From Planktothricoides raciborskii GIHE-MW2 (GTDB lineage: Bacteria; Cyanobacteriota; Cyanobacteriia; Cyanobacteriales; Laspinemataceae), in contig NZ_CP159837.1 of NCBI RefSeq assembly GCF_040564635.1, forward strand, positions 5,381,001-5,445,000: a stretch of DNA of 64,000 nt, read 5' to 3'. The notes under the pieces were generated by a model. That model was not told the origin of the DNA and did no database searches. It was given only the letters and a program-made list of their open reading frames with translations. The first letter of the stretch is position 1; each line of letters starts with the position of its first letter. Shown here one piece after another: positions 56,408 through 64,000 of this stretch. Made by a program: the position numbers and the translations under genes.

Positions 56408-56995
56408 ATGATTAAATATCATAGCGCTACTGGAGACTTAATTATTAAAGATCCTAACAATCAAGAAAAAGAATACAGGGTAAATTTATATAACTTGCTT
56501 CCGAAAGATATTAACGAAGAGCAAAAAGAAGCAATTGCAAAGACTACAGAAAAAAAAATATGCAAGCGCACGTGATGGTATTCATCATAAGCATCACATT
56601 ATTCCAGTCCAGCTTTGCAAAAAACACCCCCTAATTAGGGAAGCTGAACGCTACAGAGTTTTCAATAAAGATGGGGATGAAAATTTAATGCTTTTGCCTA
56701 TAAATTTTCATAAAAAAAATCATACTGAAGGCTCAAAATACTATACTACAATTCTAGGTATTCTAGACGATCAATGGCACGCATTCAGCAAGATGATTTA
56801 GATACAGATCCAGATGAAATTAAACAAACTATTCTGGAAATTGTTGCAACAACTAGAGATTACTTGACTGAGTTGTTACAGATAGCAGGAAGCACAATAC
56901 GGGATGATTTTCTTTCACCTGATTATCCTGATTCCTGGCTGCTAAATAACCAAGACTTACGCATTACCTCTATATTGAGCAGTGGCAATTCGTAA
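56408..56995 (+). pseudogene. AHH/HNH-type nuclease toxin remnant
   Basis: Starts MIKYHSATGDLIIKDPNNQE with a good binding site (AGGAG). A run of nine A (56550-56558) puts the next part in another frame: YASARDGIHHKHHIIPVQLC, LMLLPINFHKKNHTEGSKYY, a typical AHH/HNH nuclease core of polymorphic toxins with paired His residues. A second frameshift near 56790 leads to LDTDPDEIKQTILEIVATTR. Without the breaks the protein would be about 195 residues. The size and the A9 run make a read error or slippage possible at the first break, but two breaks and the decayed neighbour suggest a pseudogene. Confidence 0.65.
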
Positions 56996-57035
56996 ATTGT
57001 CACTACATATTGAGTAATTATAGCACAAAGCCCCG

Positions 57036-57065
57036 GTAGGGTGGGCAAAATTTTGCCCACCCTAC
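57036..57065. repeat. GTAGGGTGGGCAAAATTTTGCCCACCCTAC palindrome
   Basis: Perfect 30-base fold-back just downstream of the AHH remnant, the same element as at 54045. Confidence 0.9.
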
Positions 57066-57151
57066 ATAATTACATAACTACAATTACCACAACCCCTGCA
57101 CGGATTGCTATAGAATATTCATAGAATTTTTCCAAAGAGTCAAAATTATTT

Positions 57152-57381
57152 ATGTCATCAACAGCGATCGCAGATTCGGTAGAGATGGTAGAAGCTTTAC
57201 CCACTGAAATCCAGCAGCGAGTGGTCGATCATTTGCGCGAGTATATTGCTGATTTACGGGATGAACAAGCGGTGGGATGCGTCCTTTGCTCGAACGCAGT
57301 CAGCGTTGGTGGCAGCAGCGCACAAGCGAAAAAGAACGGGCAGCAGGAAAAGCGAGTGAGATGGATTATGAGCAGTTATGA
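57152..57381 (+). pseudogene. RelB-like antitoxin, frameshifted
   Basis: Begins with a normal antitoxin N-terminus (MSSTAIADSVEMVEALPTEI, QQRVVDHLREYIADLRDEQ). Then the frame slips: in another frame one reads WDASFARTQSALVAAA and in a third AKKERAAGKASEMDYEQL ending at a TGA (57379-57381) that overlaps the ATG of the toxin remnant. Expected: one 76-residue protein ending KERAAGKASEMDYEQL. Two single-base slips are needed. ATGA overlap is the normal antitoxin-toxin junction. Confidence 0.7.
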
Positions 57382-57545
57382 AATCTGAAGTTATTCCTTC
57401 GTTTTGGACTGAATATCGCAAGCTAAGTGATGATGTTCGGCAACGTGATATGAACGTTTCTTTGGCTAAATTGCTTCGTAAATTTGTGCCAGAAGTTCTA
57501 TATGACCGATCGCAATCAAGGTTCTCAACGGCGAAGTATTGCTAA
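57378..57545 (+). pseudogene. RelE/ParE-like toxin remnant with a foreign tail
   Basis: Starts at the ATGA junction, MKSEVIPSFWTEYRKLSDDV, the usual start of cyanobacterial RelE-type toxins. After about 25 residues (VRQRD) the sequence changes to MNVSLAKLLRKFVPEVLYDR, which is not toxin-like and looks like a piece of another gene. The catalytic C-terminal part of the toxin is missing, so it is inactive. Confidence 0.6.
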
Positions 57546-57551
57546 CTATTG

Positions 57552-57799
57552 TCATCGCCAGTTATTTTCTTGTAAGGATTTCATATCTTCCCGAAACTCT
57601 TCAACGCCATAATGAATGCAAATGCCACGACTTCCGAGCAAATGTTGAAACTGAAGTTGAGACATTCCTGCTAGATAACTGGCTTTAGCCAGAGATATTT
57701 TTTCTTTTTCAAATAGCATGATAATAATTTCCAGCATCAAGTCTTTTTCTGATAGGCTGGGCTGGCTTTGACCACTTCATCGGAAATCACTAAGCTCAT
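57552..57799 (-). pseudogene. UPF0175 antitoxin-like gene, frameshifted
   Basis: Start ATG at 57799: MSLVISDEVVKAS. One frame break near 57750 is followed by SLSEKDLMLEIIIMLFEKEK, then ISLAKASYLAGMSQLQFQHL, LGSRGICIHYGVEEFREDM, the UPF0175 family pattern (helix-turn-helix, antitoxin-like). Only one base seems to be gained or lost. Normally these are about 90 residues and sit beside a PIN toxin, which is absent here. Confidence 0.7.
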
Positions 57800-57869
57800 T
57801 TAATTGCTCCTGAACCCCTCAAGCAAGTTTAAGGTTTTGGCATAACTGTATAATATGTTAATCTATCTA

Positions 57870-58018
57870 CCCCTCAAACATACCCGTTTCAATATTAATT
57901 GGCAACGATTTTCCCATGATTTCCCTCTTCCAAAGAGCGATCGCACTTGTGTCTCATATATGCGATCGCCCCTCAAAGCAAATTCTGCTTTACTGTAGCG
58001 AGGTTGTCTCACTGTCAT
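57870..58018 (-). pseudogene. Damaged duplicate of the 77-residue gene at 61272
   Basis: From the ATG at 58018 it reads MTVRQPRYSKAEFALRGDRI, YETQVRS and then leaves the frame; the DNA (to about 57870) still matches the intact gene at 61272-61505 in the second half, CATACCCGTTTCAATAT and GATTTTCCCATGATTTCC. The copy also shares upstream sequence with it. Fragment of a segmental duplication. Confidence 0.75.
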
Positions 58019-58088
58019 AACTTTGACCTGTGATGAAAAGATGGTTCTGCTGTGATTATAACTCAGGACTTTCGCACCGAATCCACGG

Positions 58089-58119
58089 GTAGGGTGGGCT
58101 GGCATTTTGCCCACCCTAC
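58089..58119. repeat. GTAGGGTGGGC...GCCCACCCTAC palindrome, decayed centre
   Basis: GTAGGGTGGGCTGGCATTTT with GCCCACCCTAC. Same element as at 61576 in the duplicated segment; the centre has diverged (TGGCATTTT versus AAAATTTT). Confidence 0.85.
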
Positions 58120-58174
58120 ATAACTGAAACTATGCTAAGATTAAATAACTAACCAATTGCCGTAATTAATGTTT

Positions 58175-58387
58175 TTAATGCGCGGCGATCGCTTCTTCTT
58201 CAGTCGCACAAACACCACTTGATATTGCCTGTTTAATCATATCTCGGATATCTGGACGGGATAAAATTCTATAAGCCTGACGTTCCGCACTGCGCCGTTC
58301 CAAAGCAGCCGTCAGTGCCAGTACATCCTCATGGACATCTTCAGGGGATAATAACTCGGCGTTGGGTTCTGGAACTTGTTTGGTCAT
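58175..58387 (-). CDS. Small antitoxin-like partner of the PIN protein
   Basis: 70 residues, MTKQVPEPNAELLSPEDVHE, LALTAALERRSAERQAYRIL, SGVCATEEEAIAAH. I do not recognise a family, but the gene follows the PIN-domain gene by 3 bases on the same strand, so the two are translated together. That makes it the likely antitoxin, in toxin-first order. The tail EEEAIAAH is shorter than usual. Medium-low confidence in role, good confidence that it is a real gene. Confidence 0.55.
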   Translation of the reverse strand: MTKQVPEPNAELLSPEDVHEDVLALTAALERRSAERQAYRILSRPDIRDMIKQAISSGVCATEEEAIAAH

Positions 58388-58390
58388 AGT

Positions 58391-58957
58391 TTAATTACCG
58401 TAATTTTCTGCTAAGGTTTCAATTAATCGATCGCTATAAAATGTTCCTTGCTGCTGGCACATTTTGAGCAACTGTCGAATCTCATCTTTTGTTAAAACTC
58501 CGTCAAGTCCCGCACGTCCCAGGACACCGGGAAATCCGGTTAGGTTTAATCCCAGTTGGCGAGCCACCTGACGTGCTGCTTTCTCATCTAAAAGAATCAT
58601 AGCAACATCTAGGTTTTTTCGGTGCTGCATGAGAACGATTGCTTCCGCTTCCGCCAGGTCATTGTGCCAATCTGAATTAGCGGATTTTTGTAATTGAGCA
58701 ATGCGCTTTGCCACTGCTTCTGCCTGTGTTTTTTCTGAATCAGTTAATTCTTCAACAACCACAAATCCCTCAGCAATGAGTTGATTCACTTCATCTATCC
58801 AGCCATGAACATTTAGTTCCTCTAGCTCAGATGGGGTAATATAAATCAACGAAAAGTATCGCTTAAGCAAATCTATTCGGCCACATTGAAAGGCAGAAAC
58901 CATTGGGCCAGTGTTGGAAATGGCAATTACTTTATCGACTTCTGTGGTTTCAAGCAT
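58391..58957 (-). CDS. DUF3368 PIN-domain protein
   Basis: 188 residues of a PIN-like ribonuclease: VIAISNTGPMVSAFQCGRID at the start (family form with Ser/Asn instead of the usual Asp), NDLAEAEAIVLMQHRKNLDV with an acidic cluster, and MILLDEKAARQVARQLGLNL, typical DUF3368. The final segment GVLGRAGLDGVLTKDEIRQL is common to the family. Active-site acidic residues are largely there (Glu-Ala-Glu, Asp-Glu), though the first Asp is an Asn, so activity is uncertain. Confidence 0.8.
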   Translation of the reverse strand: MLETTEVDKVIAISNTGPMVSAFQCGRIDLLKRYFSLIYITPSELEELNVHGWIDEVNQLIAEGFVVVEELTDSEKTQAEAVAKRIAQLQKSANSDWHNDLAEAEAIVLMQHRKNLDVAMILLDEKAARQVARQLGLNLTGFPGVLGRAGLDGVLTKDEIRQLLKMCQQQGTFYSDRLIETLAENYGN

Positions 58958-59185
58958 AGATTCGGTAAGTGATTAGGGCGATTGATACAGAATCACAATA
59001 GCTGGGAAAGCGATCGACTTGTAGTACCCTACTAGCAGAAACCGCCCCAAAAGCGATCGAATGCGAACGAGAGCATCGGTTTGAGTATCGGAGAAACCGG
59101 GTTTTTTGCCTTTTTTCCCAAAATTCTAGATTAACCCTCAAAAAAACCCGGTTTCTGAACCCTGCTACGATCAAAAATTGACGGG
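58958..59185. repeat. Spacer with a pair of AAACCGGGTTT palindromes
   Basis: GAGAAACCGGGTTTTTTG (59091) and CAAAAAAACCCGGTTTCTG (59141) are 30 bases apart and complementary, so they can pair into one large hairpin. The short open frame here is not supported by any feature. Confidence 0.75.
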
Positions 59186-61039
59186 TTAGGGGGTGGGTGG
59201 CGATCCGGTTTTGTATGCTTGCTGTGGATGATTGGTGCGATCGGGATATTTCAGTTCTAGTAAACCCTCATCTAACATGGGGTTGACATAATGGTTTCGC
59301 ACACTATTTGGTTTACGTCCGAGTAATTCAGCTATTGTTCGCAGTGACAGATAATGTTCGGAGCAAAGTTGTAAGATTACCTTCTTGACATCTTCTTGTT
59401 TCGCACGACCTGTCTCACGCACGGCAGTCGAGATTTGTTTTAATCGCTCGTAATGTTCGGAGTTCACCTCGTAATGTTCGGAGTTCGCCTCGTAATGTTC
59501 GGAGTTCGCCTCGTAATGTTCGGAGTTCGGCAACAACGAAAACAAATCAGGCTCACTTTGGTTCGCTAAAGTATAGCGTGTACTGCGACTACGACCAGAT
59601 TGTTCTAAGTAACCATTTTTAACTAACCCCTTAAGGCATTCGCCAATATCTCTAGGATGCTCATTGCGGAAATATTGAATATCCGTGTTAGTAATTTCAC
59701 CAAATTTATGAGTACAGGCTAAGATAATTCGTTCTAATTCAGTTAAGCTAGAATAATTGTCTCTCACCAAATCTCTTAATTCTTTTTCAATAGTTTCAGG
59801 AATGAAACCGACCATTGGTAAAATAACCGAGGTTAAATCTTGTTCTAGTTTCTCTGAAACATCAGGGATGTACCACTGTTGTTCCTTCCAAGCCCGCAGA
59901 ATTTTCTGAAATCCCGACCCGGCTTTTTCCCCTAATCCAAGCATTTGAAACATTTTTTGTAAATTCGGATTGCGAGGGTCGGTAATTCCACCCCCATAAA
60001 GTTCTTGGATAGTAATTCTCAGCCGCCCTGGATTAGAAAACTCAAATCGATCAGTTTTTTTGATAATTACAATCGAGCGGTTAGAGAAATGATCTGCATG
60101 AATTAAAGTATTGACTAAAGCTTCTCGTAAAGCTTGATGAACGTGGGTTTCTCCTTTACGGGTGGCATCTTGATCGAGTTGAAAAGGAACCGCTAAATCA
60201 TTCACTAAGCGATTATAAACCCGATAATAAAAATTAAACAAATTAGGAACCCATTTCCCGTCAAGAGTAAGGCGATAAGTCCATCTCTGTTCCGGGTCGG
60301 TGGAAAAATTTTCTTGATAATCCAGATGGTAATAGGGTAATGCGTCTAAAATACTCCGTTCTTGCCCGAACATCAGCAAACCAGCAATGGTTAATCCTTC
60401 TTTCCCCGTGGTGCGATCGCGCCGCCATCCTCCTAATTGATACAGTAAATCTCGATCATCTTTTGCTAACCAAGGATGATCCGGTTCTCTATTACTAAAA
60501 CGTTGACGAAATGCCTTCAGCGTATCAGAATCGAGGTCAGTTAAATCAAATCCATCCAAAATTTGATAATCTTGAGGATCGTCACTGGCATCTCGCAACA
60601 TTTGTTTAACTTATGAGGCAGAACAACGATAATCTCCTTCATAGTTTCGCTTGTACGTCCCGGTCATCGGATTATTATTAATGTACACGGGGCGTTGAAT
60701 TCGTGAAGCTCTGGGAATTCTAATAATGACAAGATTATTCTCCTCGATCGCTTGAATTTGCATATCTGAATTGCCGCAAATTGGCGTACTGAGTTTTTGG
60801 GAGTTATTATGACCGTCCCAAAATTCTTTAATTAACTGATTCGGGTCGATAACTCCTGAAATATTCATTCCTTGAGACGTTTCACTGACTCCCAAAATAA
60901 TATAGCCGCCCTCTGTGTTGGCAAAAGCAGATACAGTTTCCCAAACATCTTTTGGTAAAGTCCATGTAGCAGATTTAAACTCAATGTCTTGGTCTTCATT
61001 TCCGATATCAATATACTGAAGTAGTGTTTCTAAATCCAT
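59186..61039 (-). pseudogene. AlbA_2-type ATP-binding transcriptional regulator, in-frame stop
   Basis: Read through, 617 residues. N-terminus: Schlafen AlbA_2 domain (DIEFKSATWTLPKDVWETVS, AFANTEGGYIILGVSET). The HATPase-like C-terminal part has QALREALVNTLIHADH, FSNPGRLRITIQ, NLQKMFQMLGLGEKAGSGFQ. A winged helix ends the protein (LRTIAELLGRKPNSVRNHYV). A TAA at 60611-60613 follows YRCSAS; the same frame continues VKQMLRDASDDPQDYQILDG. A 21-base tandem repeat (59449-59530) gives four NSEHYEA units before the winged helix. Start ATG at 61039 with GGAGA upstream. The stop splits the AlbA_2 domain from the rest. Confidence 0.8.
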
Positions 61040-61271
61040 TAAGTAGTCTCCTGGCTTAGTTATTGTGACTGCGGCGCCGCTTCTATCTAATTTTCTTTGA
61101 ATTGTTGGCAAGATTTGAAATCCGGTTCCGAGTGGCGTTTTTAAGGGGGGTTAGGGGGGATCGCACCAGATTTAATTTATCTTAATCTTTCAATAACTTC
61201 TGGCGACAAAATGATGAACATTGCGTGAAGCTATCGCGATCTGGCTGTTGCAACGCCCCAAGCGATCGCGC

Positions 61272-61505
61272 TTAGGGGCGAATCATCCGAACAATCCAAG
61301 GTTGAGCATCAGGGAGTCGTTCAAATAAGCGATCGGTGGCGGTCAAAATTTCGTCTGCCACCTCAAACATACCCGTTTCAATATCAATCGCCACGATTTT
61401 CCCATGATTTCCTTCTTCAACTTGCGATCGCACTTGAGTTTCATCCAGGCGATCGCCCCTCAAAGCAAATTCTGCTTTACTGTAGCGAGGTTGTCTCACT
61501 GTCAT
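61272..61505 (-). CDS. Conserved small cyanobacterial protein
   Basis: 77 residues, MTVRQPRYSKAEFALRGDRL, DETQVRSQVEEGNHGKIVAI, DIETGMFEVADEILTATDRL. This pattern is common in cyanobacteria, where it often sits beside a second small gene in toxin-antitoxin-like arrangements; no function is known to me. The second half DIETGMFEVADEILTATDRL looks helical and acidic. It is intact and has a degraded duplicate at 57870-58018. Confidence 0.7.
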   Translation of the reverse strand: MTVRQPRYSKAEFALRGDRLDETQVRSQVEEGNHGKIVAIDIETGMFEVADEILTATDRLFERLPDAQPWIVRMIRP

Positions 61506-61575
61506 AACTTTGACCTGTGATGAAAAGATGGTTCTGCTGTGATTATAACTCAGGACTTTCGCACCGAATCCACGG

Positions 61576-61692
61576 GTAGGGTGGGCAAAATTTTGCCCAC
61601 CCTACATAACTGGTAATTGGAGAATTCATGGATGGAATCATCTTGATTTAATCATATAATATTTGTAGGGTGGGCAAAATTGCCCACCCTAC
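61576..61692. repeat. Two GTAGGGTGGGC palindromes around a queG 5' fragment
   Basis: 61576-61605 is a GTAGGGTGGGCAAAATTTTG fold-back with GCCCACCCTAC. From 61609 to 61665 runs a near copy of the region around the queG start (ACTGGTAATTGGAGAATTCA, GGAATCATCTTGATTTAATC, ATAATATTTG). A second fold-back begins at 61665, directly after ATTTG. Confidence 0.85.
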
Positions 61693-61753
61693 ATAACTAC
61701 TACATAACTACAAATTAAATTTTCGGCGAATAAAACAAATCGGGTTAAACAAT

Positions 61754-62527
61754 ATGACTCAAAAACAATGGTACGAATCCCTGTTCGAGAACTACGGAGA
61801 AAAATACGATTCTGAGATTTATACAAAAGGGACAATTGGTGAGTGTGATTTTTTAGAGCAAGAACTAGGATTTAACAAATCCTTGAAAATATTAGACGTG
61901 GGCTGCGGTACGGGAAGACATACAATTGAACTGACAAAGCGGGGATACTCTGTTACTGGAATTGATTTATCTGCATCCCAGCTTAAAAGGGCAAAGGATA
62001 AAGCAAAAAGTGAAAATTTGATCGTTGACTTTCAGCAGCAGGATGCCCGTAATTTGACATTCAATAATGAATTTGACGCAGCGATCATGCTTTGCGAGGG
62101 AGGATTTTCGCTCATGGAAACTGATGAAATGAACTTTGAAATCCTGAAAAATGTCACCAGATCGCTAAAGGCGCATACCCATACTAAATTTATATTCACG
62201 ACTTTAAATGGATTGTTCCCATTATATCATTCGGTTGAGCAATTCTGTGCATCAGCAACGGGATCAGGAAATTCTATCTGCCGAAGCAATTCTTTTGACT
62301 TGATGACATTCCGGGATTATAACATAACGGAATTTGAAGATGACCTGGGAAACAAGAAATCCCTTGCCTGTAATGAAAGGTTTTATGTGCCAAGCGAAAT
62401 TACCTGGTTACTTAAATCTCTTGGTTACAGCAGGATAGATATTTATGGTGCCAAGCTGGGTGCATTTTCTCGAAATGATAAATTAACCACTGAAGATTTT
62501 GAGATGCTGGTCATTGCTGAAAAATAA
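61754..62527 (+). CDS. Class I SAM-dependent methyltransferase
   Basis: 257 residues. SAM motif ILDVGCGTGRHTIELTKRGY, acidic loop VTGIDLSASQLKRAKDKAKS, and motif DFQQQDARNLTFNNEFDAAI are typical of the methyltransferase 11/25 family. The substrate is unknown. The base use is more AT-rich and Lys/Asn-heavy than neighbouring cyanobacterial genes, with no HIP1 octamer inside, which hints at recent acquisition from another phylum. It sits between two GTAGGGTGGGC palindromes. Intact. Confidence 0.82.
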   Translation: MTQKQWYESLFENYGEKYDSEIYTKGTIGECDFLEQELGFNKSLKILDVGCGTGRHTIELTKRGYSVTGIDLSASQLKRAKDKAKSENLIVDFQQQDARNLTFNNEFDAAIMLCEGGFSLMETDEMNFEILKNVTRSLKAHTHTKFIFTTLNGLFPLYHSVEQFCASATGSGNSICRSNSFDLMTFRDYNITEFEDDLGNKKSLACNERFYVPSEITWLLKSLGYSRIDIYGAKLGAFSRNDKLTTEDFEMLVIAEK

Positions 62528-62544
62528 TTTCCTAATCACAAGTA

Positions 62545-62574
62545 GTAGGGTGGGCAAAATTTTGCCCACCCTAC
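62545..62574. repeat. GTAGGGTGGGCAAAATTTTGCCCACCCTAC palindrome
   Basis: Perfect 30-base fold-back between the convergent methyltransferase and serS genes, and a plausible bidirectional terminator. Confidence 0.88.
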
Positions 62575-62592
62575 ATAACTATTTCTATTTCT

Positions 62593-63873
62593 TTATAATA
62601 TCTCTCGTTTCAGATAAGGTTGCAGGACTTTCGGCACTTTAATTGTGCCATCGGGCTGTTGATAATTTTCCAAAATTGCCGCCATTGTTCGCCCGATCGC
62701 CAACCCAGACCCGTTTAAAGTATGGACAAATTCCGTGCCTTTTTTGCCTTTATCTTTAAAGCGAATATTCGCACGTCGGGCTTGAAAATCCCCAAAATTA
62801 GAACAGCTAGAAATCTCCCGATATTTTCCAGCGGAGGGCAGCCATACTTCTAAATCATAGCATTTTTGGGCACTAAAACCTAAGTCTCCGGTACAAAGTT
62901 CTATGACTCGATAAGGCAGTTTTAAGGCTTGCAAAATCGCCTCAGCATTAGCCACTAATGCCTCATGTTCTGCTTCCGAAGTGCTGGGGTGAACAAATTT
63001 GACTAATTCAACTTTATTAAATTGATGCAGTCGAATCAGTCCTCTAGTATCCTTGCCATAACTGCCAGCTTCCCGCCGAAAACAAGGAGTATAAGCACAA
63101 TGATAAATTGGCAAATCTTCAGCGGTTAAAATCTCATTGCGGTAGAGGTTGGTGACGGGTACTTCCGCAGTGGGGGCTAACCACAAGTCATCCTCCCGAC
63201 ATTGAAAACTTTCTTCCGCAAATTTAGGTAATTGTCCCGTAGCCCGAAGGGAGTCGGAGTTAATTAAAACTGGCGGCATAATTTCCAAATATCCCGCCGC
63301 AATTTGTTGATCGAGCATAAAATTAATTAACGCTCTTTCTAAGGCGGCACCAGCCCCAATTAAAGAAACAAACCGACTTTGGGCAACTTTTACGGCGCGA
63401 TCAAAGTTAAGAATCCCTAACTTTTCGCCAATTTCCCAATGAGGCAAAATATTGGCATTTTTGGGCAGGTATTCGTCACCCCAACGCCGCACTTCTACGT
63501 TTTCATTTTCACTCTTGCCAATGGGAGTGGTTGCACTGGGTAAATTTGGTAGGTTTAAAAGTAATTCTTCCAGTTGGGCTTTGAGTTCTTTTTCCTTGGG
63601 TTCTAGTTCCCCAATTTGGCTTTTCACTTGGTTGCCCTCTTCTTGTAAAGCCGAGATTTCAGGGTCTTCCGGTTTACCGCCCCCTTTCATTTTTTGGCCA
63701 ATTTCTTTGGCAATTTCTTTACTCCGCGCTTGTAGCTGCGATCGCTGCGTCTCTAATTCTCGCTGTTGGCGATCGATTTCCACAATGGGCGCCAGGTCGT
63801 AGTCATTACTGCGCTGGTTTAGCCGTTCCTGAACTGCTTGGGGATTTTCCCGAATTTGTTTAATGTCTAGCAC
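62593..63873 (-). CDS. serS: Seryl-tRNA synthetase
   Basis: 426-residue class II synthetase that charges tRNA-Ser. N-terminal coiled-coil tRNA-binding arm (about 30-100, [20 protein letters not shown]), motif 2 [20 protein letters not shown], motif 3 [18 protein letters not shown]. The end [14 protein letters not shown] is normal. Start ATG at 63873 ([20 protein letters not shown]) as in homologues. Housekeeping gene, intact. Confidence 0.97.
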   Translation of the reverse strand: MLDIKQIRENPQAVQERLNQRSNDYDLAPIVEIDRQQRELETQRSQLQARSKEIAKEIGQKMKGGGKPEDPEISALQEEGNQVKSQIGELEPKEKELKAQLEELLLNLPNLPSATTPIGKSENENVEVRRWGDEYLPKNANILPHWEIGEKLGILNFDRAVKVAQSRFVSLIGAGAALERALINFMLDQQIAAGYLEIMPPVLINSDSLRATGQLPKFAEESFQCREDDLWLAPTAEVPVTNLYRNEILTAEDLPIYHCAYTPCFRREAGSYGKDTRGLIRLHQFNKVELVKFVHPSTSEAEHEALVANAEAILQALKLPYRVIELCTGDLGFSAQKCYDLEVWLPSAGKYREISSCSNFGDFQARRANIRFKDKGKKGTEFVHTLNGSGLAIGRTMAAILENYQQPDGTIKVPKVLQPYLKREIL

Positions 63874-64000
63874 AAATAGTCCTCACAGACGGGGAACTCA
63901 ACAATAGCGTCTGCCAATTTATCAGCATATTCTGTATTGCCTTTGATTGACTATTTGGTTTGTTGATATTTTATTGCAAGTTACTAACTGATGATTTTTT
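63874..64000. other. Upstream region of serS to window end
   Basis: AT-rich, no gene. Should contain the serS promoter; no clear -10/-35 or regulatory motif recognised. Confidence 0.4.

Noticed and set aside
58950-59174. 74-residue minus-strand frame upstream of the PIN gene
   Set aside because: It runs through palindromic repeat DNA and has no protein-like pattern.
36154-60613. Stop-codon reassignment or programmed readthrough as explanation of in-frame stops
   Set aside because: Both TAA and TAG are involved, the genes are unrelated, no downstream structure is seen, and intact genes use the same stops normally.

Overview
The window is a piece of a cyanobacterial chromosome, most likely from a filamentous, non-heterocystous Oscillatoriales-type organism. 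This rests on very frequent HIP1 octamers (GCGATCGC), an iron-stress isiABC cluster, a divergent mntC/mntAB manganese transporter, a LabA-type NYN protein, the small cyanobacterial family at 44294-44557, and spacers full of cyanobacterial palindromic repeats. I do not claim a genus. I saw no rRNA or tRNA gene and no CRISPR array.

Layout. 0.2-13.1 kb is housekeeping: an rRNA pseudouridine synthase, a DUF2993 protein, cdsA, cbiT, an Orn/Lys/Arg decarboxylase-family enzyme, ychF, a small membrane protein, an uncharacterised pair of TPR membrane protein plus duplicated-domain protein, and a large fusion of a PlsY-like acyltransferase domain to PEP-synthase-like domains. 13.1-25.1 kb is an accessory island: a decayed IS630-type element with visible terminal inverted repeats, a truncated ATPase, hicBA, vapBC-like genes, solitary antitoxins, ghosts of hicBA and hepT, and at 17.4-23.4 kb a three-gene operon (winged helix, ATPase with a nuclease-like domain, 1123-residue PLD-motif protein) that is my best candidate for an undescribed anti-phage or anti-plasmid system.

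25.5-44.5 kb is mostly housekeeping and regulation: groESL with a CIRCE operator, a 2Fe-2S ferredoxin-like protein, a LuxR-type response regulator, LabA-like NYN protein, leuA, a VWA protein, an M48 protease, a Ser/Thr kinase, a peptide-type binding lipoprotein, and a CobW/DUF1636 pair downstream of a cobalamin riboswitch. 45.5-48.9 kb holds mntC divergent from mntAB. 49.5-52.6 kb holds isiA, isiB and isiC, every one disrupted. 53-61.5 kb is a second accessory island: queG and an NB-ARC ATPase, then a graveyard of frameshifted toxin, antitoxin and nuclease genes, a PIN pair and an interrupted AlbA_2-type gene. A methyltransferase and serS close the window.

Two themes run through it. First, short palindromic repeats occur in nearly every spacer, sometimes as tandem arrays (25.3, 33.9, 47.6 kb) and sometimes inside genes (isiC, the decarboxylase, the AlbA_2 gene). 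Second, several genes carry a single in-frame stop or one frameshift with the rest of the frame intact (VWA gene, isiA, isiB, isiC, AlbA_2 gene), which means either recent pseudogenisation or sequence errors. Functional links I infer: riboswitch to CobW/DUF1636 (cobalamin and metal supply), TTTCAT direct repeats to mntC/mntA (manganese control), CIRCE to groESL (HrcA heat-shock control). All family assignments come from reading motifs; no database search was run.
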